From NCBI GenBank assembly GCA_910588625.1, contig CAJUQN010000096.1, positions 1-9,875 on the forward strand: a stretch of 9,875 nt of DNA. Reading direction: 5' to 3'. This stretch comes from an uncultured Oscillospiraceae bacterium. Lineage in GTDB: Bacteria > Bacillota > Clostridia > Oscillospirales > Oscillospiraceae. The stretch's first letter is position 1. The number at the start of each line of letters is the position of its first letter. A model generated the notes under the pieces. The model did no database searches. It had not been told where the DNA came from and was given only the letters and a program-made list of their open reading frames with translations. The translations under genes and the position numbers were made by a program. Below are positions 4,708 to 9,875 of this stretch, one piece after another.

Positions 4708-4740
4708 TGGGAGGATAGGCCGGAGTTTCCGGCGCTCCCA
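4708..4740 (+). other. 5' leader hairpin before the RHH gene
   Basis: TGGGAG (4708-4713) pairs with CTCCCA (4735-4740), and inside it CCGGA (4720-4724) pairs with TCCGG (4728-4732). The structure begins within a few bases of the expected transcript start and ends four bases before AAAGGAGG, so it could stabilise the mRNA or affect translation. Confidence 0.5.
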
Positions 4741-4758
4741 ACCAAAGGAGGGAAATCA

Positions 4759-5061
4759 ATGCCTGTATCAAAGGCACAGCAGAAAGCACAGAATAAGTGG
4801 ATCGCTAAAGCCTATGACCGCATCAACCTGACCGTCCCCAAAGGCAAGAAAGACACCATCCAGGCCCACGCCGAAGCCCAGGGGGAGAGCGTCAATGGCT
4901 TCATTAACCGCGCCATAGACAACCAAATATCCCAAGACCGCCGTAAAGGCCCTCAGGAGGCTGTAGAATCAACGGAAGGACAAGGGGTGGTATCCTTGCC
5001 CTCCGAGCGGGAGAAGACCCAAGAAATGGCTCAGAACGGCGTTATAGCAAAGGAGGACTAA
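4759..5061 (+). CDS. Ribbon-helix-helix (Arc-type) DNA-binding regulator
   Basis: This 100-residue protein carries a ribbon-helix-helix fold at about 19-58: a strand YDRINLTVPKG, helix A KKDTIQAHAEAQ, the turn GESV, and helix B NGFINRAIDNQI. This is the Arc/CopG class, which binds short palindromes as dimers and often represses its own promoter. The C-terminal 40 residues are polar and probably disordered. AAAGGAGG lies seven bases before ATG 4759. The three TCATTGCGYAATA sites just upstream are natural candidate targets, so the protein may control both its own operon and the leftward small-gene operon. The Uma2 gene starts three bases after its stop, with a ribosome site inside this gene, an arrangement also seen in antitoxin-toxin pairs. 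The fold is well supported; target and antitoxin role are inferred. Confidence 0.85.
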   Translation: MPVSKAQQKAQNKWIAKAYDRINLTVPKGKKDTIQAHAEAQGESVNGFINRAIDNQISQDRRKGPQEAVESTEGQGVVSLPSEREKTQEMAQNGVIAKED

Positions 5062-5064
5062 ACT

Positions 5065-5640
5065 ATGGCACTACCAGCGGAGAAGGAACGGTACACGTTT
5101 GCCGATTGCCTCACATGGGGGGAGGATGAGCGGATCGAGATCGTTGACGGGGAAGCCGTCATGATGGCCCCTCCTACAACGGCCCACCAGCTTATCAGCG
5201 GTGAGATGTTCCGGCAGCTTGCCAACTATCTGGAGGGGAAGAAATGCCGCGCTATCCCCGCCCCCTTTGCCGTCCGGCTCTTTGAGAAGGACGGGGACAG
5301 CCCGGAAGATGTAGACACAATGGTGGAGCCGGATATTTCCGTCGTGTGTGATTCCTCCAGGCTGGACAAACACGGCTGCAAGGGTGCTCCGGATATGGTG
5401 GTGGAGATCCTTTCCCCCTCCACGCAGCGCCATGACCGACTTGTAAAGCTGGGTTTGTACCAGCGGGCCAGGGTACGGGAATACTGGATCGTCAACCCGG
5501 AAGATCAAACGGTGCAAGTCATGCTCTTGGATGACGGCGGGGTCCTTCAACTCCATGAGGTCTATGATCGACAGAGCGTGGCAAAGGTCAATGTGCTGGA
5601 TGGCTGCTTTATCGAGCTGAGCAAGGTATTTTCGGAGTGA
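5065..5640 (+). CDS. Uma2-family (DUF820) PDDEXK endonuclease
   Basis: This 191-residue protein has the typical order of the Uma2 family: ERIEIVDGEAVMM (22-34), H41 in the following helix, VEPDISVVCD (87-96) with D90, MVVEILSPST (111-120) with E114, then K128 and LYQRARVREYWIVNP (131-145). These residues form the restriction-endonuclease-like metal centre, and the length is normal and complete. Biological roles of Uma2 proteins are poorly known; the family is large in cyanobacteria and scattered in Firmicutes. AAAGGAGGA at 5049-5057 overlaps the stop of the RHH gene, so the two are translated together from one promoter and end at the terminator at 5647. Pairing with an RHH regulator suggests a nuclease kept under tight control, perhaps a defence or toxin-like activity. 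That is inference. Confidence 0.88.
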   Translation: MALPAEKERYTFADCLTWGEDERIEIVDGEAVMMAPPTTAHQLISGEMFRQLANYLEGKKCRAIPAPFAVRLFEKDGDSPEDVDTMVEPDISVVCDSSRLDKHGCKGAPDMVVEILSPSTQRHDRLVKLGLYQRARVREYWIVNPEDQTVQVMLLDDGGVLQLHEVYDRQSVAKVNVLDGCFIELSKVFSE

Positions 5641-5646
5641 CAGGAA

Positions 5647-5681
5647 AAGGGCTGGGGAAGCAGTTCCCCGGCCCTTGTTTT
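5647..5681 (+). terminator. Intrinsic terminator after Uma2
   Basis: AAGGGCTGGGGAA (5647-5659) pairs with TTCCCCGGCCCTT (5664-5676), with one T-G wobble and a GCAG loop, and is followed by GTTTT. It starts seven bases after the Uma2 stop and closes the two-gene operon. Confidence 0.85.
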
Positions 5682-5684
5682 GAG

Positions 5685-5775
5685 TTCAACAAAAATTCAA
5701 CTCCATTATGAAAAGTTCAACTATTTTACCTCACGATACAAAACGAGTGGGAGCCGGAAGCCATTGATTTTCAAC
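5685..5775. repeat. TTCAAC direct repeats next to the tRNA scar
   Basis: TTCAAC occurs at 5685-5690, 5696-5701, 5716-5721 and 5770-5775, all in the same direction. The first three are 11 and 20 bases apart, close to one and two helical turns. An inverted AACGGG (5773-5778) with CCCGTT (5809-5814) lies between them and the tRNA fragment. This is how integrase arm-type and excisionase sites look beside an attachment core, but the motif is short. No gene is seen in 5641-5969. Confidence 0.4.
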
Positions 5776-5821
5776 GGGTTACGCTACATTAGCAAACGAT
5801 GAAAAACGCCCGTTTTGGAAC

Positions 5822-5866
5822 CTCATAACCCGAAGGTCGTCGGTTCAAATCCGGCCCCCGCAACCA
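5822..5866 (+). pseudogene. 3' fragment of a CAT-anticodon tRNA (probable att site)
   Basis: The sequence reads as the 3' part of a tRNA: anticodon loop CTCATAA (5822-5828), stem strand CCCGA, five-base variable loop AGGTC, T-arm GTCGG-TTCAAAT-CCGGC (5839-5855), acceptor strand CCCCGCA, discriminator A and CCA (5864-5866). The five bases before the loop (GGAAC) pair at none of the positions with CCCGA, and no D-arm or 5' acceptor is present upstream, so the gene is cut at the anticodon-loop boundary. The anticodon CAT means tRNA-Met or lysidine-type tRNA-Ile. A 45-base 3' fragment is the classical core repeated at the far end of an element integrated in a tRNA gene, which would put that element to the left. 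Confidence 0.82.
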
Positions 5867-5868
5867 TG

Positions 5869-5919
5869 GCGAATGTTCTTACAGCATTTGAAAGATGCTG
5901 TAAGAACATTCGCTTTTTT
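5869..5919 (+). terminator. Strong terminator behind the tRNA fragment
   Basis: GCGAATGTTCTTACAGCAT (5869-5887) and its exact complement (5895-5913) form a 19-bp perfect stem with a seven-base loop, followed by six Ts. It starts two bases after the CCA end and is probably the native terminator of the tRNA gene, left in place on the chromosomal side of the attachment site. Confidence 0.92.
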
Positions 5920-5969
5920 ATGTTCAAAAGCGAGTTGCAAATCGTTTGAAGGTTTTTTCGGCCATCTCC

Positions 5970-7265
5970 CTACCCCGCTTTCGTGTCAGGCTGATAGCTG
6001 ACGTACACGCCCTTGCGGGTGTTCACGGTGATCTCCGGCATGGGGAGGGTCAGTTCTTCGGGGATGGTGATGGCTCCGATGCAGTTGTAGTGAATGGTGA
6101 GACGCTGCACCCATGTCCCATCAATCTTTTCCGCCTGATGGACTTCGATGTACTGCACCAGCTCATCCAGCATCCGCCGCGTGAGCTTTTTGGCCCGCGT
6201 GTACTTGCGGACAGCCGACATAAAAATATCCGCCGTCACAGCCTTGCTCCTGGTGCGATCAATGCCCTCCTGCAAGGCTTTGATCTTGGCCCGCAGCTCC
6301 TTCTGCTCGTCCTCGTACTTGGCGGACATCCGGGCGAACCGTTCCTCCGTCAGCCGTCCCGCCACCATGTCCTCGTAGATACGCTCGAATAAGGAATCAA
6401 GCTCCCTGTCGCGGGCGGTGGCGGCGTCCAGCTCCTTTTGGATCACCCGGCGCTCGTCCTCCGCCGCCTGCTGGGTGAAGCCCATCATCATGGCGGCGAA
6501 CTCCTTCTCATAGCGGCACACAAAGCGAGTTAGCCGCCTGATCTCGGCCAGCATCACCTGCTCCAAAAAGTCGGCCCGGATATAGTGGGTAGAGGGACAC
6601 GTCCCCCGGTTGCCCTTGTAGTTGGAACAGTTGAAATACTTGATCTCCGGGTTGCCCTGGTTGAAATGAAAGTGGAGGTTGTTGCCGCAGTCCGCGCAGA
6701 CCAGTAGGCCGGAGAACATATTGCGTTCTCCCTCGTGGGTACGGCACTTGCGAATCTTCCCCCGCTTCTCCTGGATCTTCTCCCAGGTGGCCCGGTCAAT
6801 GATCGGCTCATGTACGTCCTTGAAGATGACCCAGTTCTCCCGGTCATTCTCAATGCGGCGCTTGTTTTTGTAGGACTTGGAGTAGGTCTTGAAGTTGAGT
6901 ACGTCACCGCAGTATTCTTGCTGCCCCAGGATTTTGGTGACGGTTGAGCTGTTCCAATGGCAGGGGCCGTACTTTGGCGGGACACCAGCACGTCGAATGC
7001 CCTTAGCCTGCCAGTAAAAGCGCGGGGTCAGGATTTCCTCTTTGCTGAGGGTATCGGCGATCTGCTCCACGCCCATCCCGTCCAGGCTCATGCGGTATAT
7101 CCGCCTCACCACGGCGGCGGCGGTTTCCTCGATGATCCACCGCTTGGGGTTGTCCGGGTCCTTCTCATACCCATAGGGCGGCTGGCCCATTGGCTCACCG
7201 GCGTTCCCCTTGATCTTATTGCTGATGCGCCGCTTCTTGGAAATATCACGGGCATACCACTCGTT
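5970..7265 (-). pseudogene. Truncated large serine recombinase (catalytic domain missing)
   Basis: From codon AAC at 7265 leftwards the frame encodes the later part of a TndX/TnpX-type large serine recombinase. It begins NEWYARDISKKRR at the start of the long helix, followed by the recombinase domain (GQPPYGYEKDP...; IYRMSLDGMG), a zinc ribbon (CADCGNNL...FNCSNYKGNRGTC), a long charged coiled coil, and a DUF4368-like end (TIHYNCIGAITIP). The first 130 or so residues, with the catalytic serine, are absent. The bases to the right of 7265 belong to the neighbouring intact recombinase gene and spacer. The remaining 431 codons have no stop or frameshift, so the break is recent or the remnant is still useful. 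An internal start (for instance the Met of MGQPPYGYEK) could give a DNA-binding fragment without activity. Confidence 0.8.
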
Positions 7266-7293
7266 AGAGTATTTTTCATAAAGAATGATGCTT
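7266..7293. other. Predicted end of the inserted element (junction)
   Basis: The intact recombinase stops at 7294, and sequence homologous to the older recombinase is certain from 7265 leftwards. The 28 bases between should contain the element end. Large serine recombinases of the TnpX/TndX group cross over at a GA dinucleotide; GA in the AACGAG codons just left of this interval is a candidate. The exact crossover cannot be fixed without the other end. Confidence 0.55.
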
Positions 7294-8910
7294 TTACAGT
7301 TCCACAAATCCGACAAAATTGTAGTAGATTTTAATGTCACGCTCATCGTGTCCGTTGACTGTTCTGCGCTCTCCGACTTCGATGCGTTTCACCAGCCGTA
7401 AGAGCGTCGGACGGTCCAGTTCCTCCAGCTTGGAGTAGTCCCGGATGAGGGCCAGCCAATCGTCAGCGGCCTTTTCATCTTCATGACAGGTTTCCAACTG
7501 GGCGGACATTTTTGTCCGATGTTCCAGTTTCTCTGTGCGTTCGTCCTCATACCGCTTCAGCAACTGGACGCATACCGACTCCGGGATCGCACCCTTCACC
7601 TTGTCCTCGTAAGCCGCAACCACCAGCTTCTCCAGCTCGGCCAGCCGTTTATCCAATGCGTCCATGGTTGCCTGGAGTGTTTTTCGCTGTTCCAACCCAG
7701 CAGCACTCCTTTGAGCTATGATCTTATCCTTGAGAGTGTCGGGCTGATTCTGCGCCAGCGCCGCTTTGAAACGGATGTCGATCAACAGTAGTTCAATCAG
7801 CATCCTTTGGTTGATGATGTGGCCTGAGCAGACAGTCTTTCCCCCAGTGACATAGCGGTTACAGGCGTAACTCTGATAGGTGGAGGAGCTTCCGTCCTTG
7901 CGCTTCCGGCCATCCCTATAGTGCCGCATAGGAGATTTGCAGTCCATGCAAAAAAGGACGCCTGTGAATAATGCTGTCTCCCCGGTCTTGCTGCTCCGGA
8001 ATTTTGCTTTTCGGGCATCCAACTCTCGCACCAAATCCCATGTCTCCCGCGAAATCAACGGCTCATGGGTATTTTCCACCCTGATCCACTCGCTCTCCGG
8101 CTTGGCAACCTGCTTGTGGACTTTGTAGGACAGGTTACCCGTTTTATTCTGCACCATGTGGCCAAGATAAACCTCGTTGCGGAGAATAGACTTGACTGTC
8201 GGGGGTGCCCAGAAACCACCGTCCTTACGGATGTTAGGCTTGCCCTGTCTCATGTAGTAGAAGGTCGTGGGCGTAGGCACACTCTCGGCGTTCAACGTAG
8301 TGGCAATCTTGCGGTAGCTGTACCCCTGGCAACGCAGGTCAAAGATGCGCCGGACGATGGGAGCGGTGGCTGGGTCGATGATGAGAACGTGCTTGTCCTC
8401 TGGACTTTTCAGATAGCCGATGGGAGCATAGCAGCCGACATATTTCCCAGCTTTGAAGGTAGACTGTTTGACGGCTTTGATTTTGTTGCTGGTATCCCGA
8501 GCATACAGATCATTCATCACATTTTTCAGAATGACCAGCATCTCATTGTTTTTGTGGATCGTATCCACACCGTCATTGAGGGCAATGAAACGACAGCCCA
8601 GCGACGGAAACACAACGTCCGTATATTTGCCGCTCTCAATGTAGTCTCGGCCCAATCTGGAAAGGTCCTTGCACAGCACCAGATTGATTTTTCCAGCGGT
8701 AGCGTCCGCAATCAGGCGGTTGAAGTTCGGTCTGTCGAACGTTGTGCCTGAAACGCCGTCATCACAGTACGTGTCATACAGATTCCAGCCCTGTTCCCGC
8801 ACATACCGGCTGAGCATTTCACGTTGATTTTCAATGGAAACGGATTCGCCTGTTCTTTCATCATCGCGGCTGAGCCTGCAATAGATTCCAACATTGTAAT
8901 TTTCCTGCAT
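7294..8910 (-). CDS. Large serine recombinase (TndX/TnpX-type integrase), complete
   Basis: This 538-residue site-specific recombinase excises and integrates its element by a serine-linked mechanism. The N-terminal resolvase domain (about 6-145) has GIYCRLSRDD with the nucleophile S14, DGVSGTTFDRP (51-61) and KDLSRLGRDYIESG (81-94). The recombinase domain spans about 155-300. The zinc ribbon has C321, C324, C350 and C361. A coiled coil runs about 390-480, and the C-terminus (DERDIKIYYNFVGFVEL) is DUF4368-like. All key residues are present and length is normal, so it should be active. It has its own promoter (8967-8995). The ATG is about 14 bases from AAGGAGGT, a rather long spacing with no better in-frame start. 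As usual for such integrases it is the last gene before the element end. Confidence 0.93.
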   Translation of the reverse strand: MQENYNVGIYCRLSRDDERTGESVSIENQREMLSRYVREQGWNLYDTYCDDGVSGTTFDRPNFNRLIADATAGKINLVLCKDLSRLGRDYIESGKYTDVVFPSLGCRFIALNDGVDTIHKNNEMLVILKNVMNDLYARDTSNKIKAVKQSTFKAGKYVGCYAPIGYLKSPEDKHVLIIDPATAPIVRRIFDLRCQGYSYRKIATTLNAESVPTPTTFYYMRQGKPNIRKDGGFWAPPTVKSILRNEVYLGHMVQNKTGNLSYKVHKQVAKPESEWIRVENTHEPLISRETWDLVRELDARKAKFRSSKTGETALFTGVLFCMDCKSPMRHYRDGRKRKDGSSSTYQSYACNRYVTGGKTVCSGHIINQRMLIELLLIDIRFKAALAQNQPDTLKDKIIAQRSAAGLEQRKTLQATMDALDKRLAELEKLVVAAYEDKVKGAIPESVCVQLLKRYEDERTEKLEHRTKMSAQLETCHEDEKAADDWLALIRDYSKLEELDRPTLLRLVKRIEVGERRTVNGHDERDIKIYYNFVGFVEL

Positions 8911-8936
8911 CTTGATTTTTTATGACCTCCTTGGAC

Positions 8937-8962
8937 GCAGGTACATAGCATCTGTTACCTGC
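8937..8962 (-). other. Leader hairpin of the recombinase gene
   Basis: GCAGGTA (8937-8943) and TACCTGC (8956-8962) form a perfect 7-bp stem with a 12-base loop. It lies between the promoter and the ribosome site of the recombinase gene, starting five bases right of the AAGGAGGT region. It could be an operator or an RNA element limiting recombinase synthesis. Confidence 0.5.
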
Positions 8963-8966
8963 TGTT

Positions 8967-8995
8967 ATTATACTGACTTTCACACATTAAAGCAA
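8967..8995 (-). promoter_or_regulatory. Promoter of the serine recombinase
   Basis: On the minus strand TTGCTT (8995-8990) and a perfect TATAAT (8972-8967) are 17 bases apart. The recombinase start follows about 57 bases after the -10 box. The gene can therefore be expressed apart from the relaxase and the 69-residue gene. Confidence 0.72.
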
Positions 8996-9010
8996 TAGAT
9001 TTTCGAGAAT

Positions 9011-9220
9011 TTATGCTGAATTTCTTTTATTACGCTCCAGCTCAATCAGGTCAAGGACTACACCCATTTCACCCTCACCCGCAAATTCGCTGGACAAGTG
9101 ATAGATAACACCGTCCACCTCAATTTCAAGGCCGAGATTCAAAAGCTGGTAGGTATGATTTCCATATCGAAAGCCGAGGATACCGCCCAGTTTGTCAATG
9201 GGTTCAACTTGCTTTTTCAC
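9011..9220 (-). CDS. Small hypothetical protein of the inserted element
   Basis: This 69-residue soluble protein lies between relaxase and recombinase. It reads as a beta-rich small domain: GGILGFRYGNHTYQLLNLG, LEIEVDGVIYHLSSEF, then MGVVLDLIELERNKR. I do not recognise the family. GTG 9220-9218 is the first conventional start in frame, but AAGGAGGAG (9243-9235) is 14 or more bases away. Unusual ATA or ATC codons lie at normal spacing, so the true start may be non-standard or the ribosome site serves poorly. Position next to the recombinase suggests an accessory factor for excision or transfer, by location only. Confidence 0.68.
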   Translation of the reverse strand: MKKQVEPIDKLGGILGFRYGNHTYQLLNLGLEIEVDGVIYHLSSEFAGEGEMGVVLDLIELERNKRNSA

Positions 9221-9267
9221 TTTTTCTATGATTACTCCTCCTTCAAATTTTCAAAATGACTGTGTGA

Positions 9268-9296
9268 AATCAGAATTGCATTTTGCAATTCTGATT
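9268..9296. repeat. Perfect 13-bp inverted repeat
   Basis: AATCAGAATTGCA (9268-9280) and TGCAATTCTGATT (9284-9296) are perfect complements around a three-base TTT centre. No T-run follows on the minus strand. It lies between the relaxase stop and the ribosome site of the 69-residue gene, so it may be an operator or an attenuator-like hairpin. Confidence 0.65.
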
Positions 9297-9318
9297 GGAC
9301 TGTAACCAACATGGCAAA

Positions 9319-9344
9319 GTGGTAGCGGAAATTTTGTCCGCCAC
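9319..9344 (-). terminator. Weak terminator-like hairpin after the relaxase
   Basis: On the minus strand GTG-GCGGA pairs with TCCGC-(TAC)-CAC around a seven-base loop and is followed by only TTT. It begins six bases after the relaxase stop. The short T-run makes it at best a partial terminator. Confidence 0.4.
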
Positions 9345-9350
9345 CAGAAA

Positions 9351-9875
9351 TCACCGTTCTATCTCCCGGCGTTTCTGCCGGATCAGCTCCTGCTGGCGTA
9401 TGGCAGCATCGGCGTTCCGCTTCACTTGTTGAAGCCTCTGCAAATCGCCCTGGATGGGCTTGTACTGTTCATACTCGGCCTTGTACTCCTGTTGAAGCCT
9501 CGCCTGCTCCTGTTCCCACGCATGAAAGGGGATTTTACCAGCAGGGGAACGGTACTTGTCCAGCTTTCGGCGGGCCATGTGGAACGTCCTCAACTCGTTC
9601 TCATGCTCTCTCTCGAATTTTTCCCGTTTACCCTTCCACTTGATACCTTGCAACTCGTCATAGACGGGCTTGGTGTCCCGGTAGAGGGCGGCGAGGCGAA
9701 GCAGTTCTTTCAATTCGTTCAGACGGGCGGACTTGGCTTTCATAGATGTGTTGATTGCCTCTGTCTGTTCACGCTGGGCGGCGATATGGGCCTCCAAATC
9801 TTCCAATGTGGCGATGCCCCTCTCGGTCAGAAAATTGACGGCCTCGGCAAAGTTTTTGAGGTTCCCAATCTTGGC
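9351..9875 (-). CDS. Relaxase/mobilization nuclease, C-terminal part
   Basis: The last 174 residues of a protein continue to the right edge in frame. They begin AKIGNLKNFAEAVNFLTERG and are dominated by long charged helices, including LNELKELLRLAALYRDTKPV and the core YDELQGIKWKGKREKFEREH, followed by a tail rich in Q, K and R. This is the typical C-terminal half of MOBP-type relaxases in clostridial ICEs and mobilizable elements; such proteins nick the transfer origin and lead the strand into the recipient. The catalytic N-terminus (tyrosine and HUH motif) is outside the window, so activity cannot be judged. The order relaxase, small protein, serine recombinase is common near the end of such elements. 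Confidence 0.82.
   Translation of the reverse strand, partial: AKIGNLKNFAEAVNFLTERGIATLEDLEAHIAAQREQTEAINTSMKAKSARLNELKELLRLAALYRDTKPVYDELQGIKWKGKREKFEREHENELRTFHMARRKLDKYRSPAGKIPFHAWEQEQARLQQEYKAEYEQYKPIQGDLQRLQQVKRNADAAIRQQELIRQKRREIER

Noticed and set aside
5071..5556. 161-codon open frame opposite Uma2
   Set aside because: Antisense shadow of a well-supported family member.
5745..5866. Complete tRNA gene
   Set aside because: No D-arm or 5' acceptor strand upstream, and the anticodon stem cannot form.
8065..8751. 228-codon open frame opposite the serine recombinase
   Set aside because: Antisense shadow of the recombinase, whose catalytic motifs are intact.

Overview
The window looks like accessory DNA from a Gram-positive anaerobe of the Clostridia, most likely a gut Oscillospiraceae/Lachnospiraceae-type genome. 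This rests on GC-rich coding sequence, strong AGGAGG ribosome sites, TTG/GTG starts and gene families typical of clostridial integrative elements (DnaC-like loader, RHH regulator, Uma2 nuclease, large serine recombinases, relaxase). It is a mosaic of at least two nested mobile elements. No core housekeeping gene is present apart from a broken tRNA.

Left element (1-5866). A plus-strand operon encodes a DnaC/IstB-type helicase loader (84-920), a small PDDEXK nuclease (931-1305) and a cysteine-rich protein (1323-1826). After a 330-base spacer and one small gene (2157-2363) comes about 0.8 kb without a convincing gene. That stretch holds an unusual array of palindromes (2420-2930), many built as 14-base units with different arms around an A/T-rich core, followed by more dyads (2993-3149). 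A minus-strand operon of eight very small genes runs from 4586 to 3190 and ends in a terminator at 3157-3182; most of its genes overlap. A compact divergent control region (4592-4697) has a minus promoter, a plus promoter and three copies of a 13-base operator. It drives the small-gene operon leftwards and a ribbon-helix-helix regulator plus Uma2 nuclease (4759-5640) rightwards. The natural reading is that the RHH protein controls both arms. The element appears to end at a tRNA 3' fragment (anticodon CAT, 5822-5866), which is the usual scar of integration into a tRNA gene. The intact tRNA and the integrase would then lie left of the window.

Right part (5870-9875). A strong terminator follows the tRNA fragment. 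Next is the C-terminal two thirds of a large serine recombinase on the minus strand (5970-7265), lacking its catalytic domain. It is broken at the point where a second element begins. That element, read on the minus strand, has the C-terminus of a relaxase (9875-9351), a 69-residue unknown protein (9220-9011) and a complete 538-residue serine recombinase (8910-7294) with its own promoter. The layout suggests that an ICE/mobilizable element inserted inside the recombinase gene of an older element; the missing half should lie beyond the right edge.

Most noteworthy are the palindrome array, the overlapping micro-gene operon with its shared operators, the RHH-Uma2 pair, and the element inserted in another element's recombinase.
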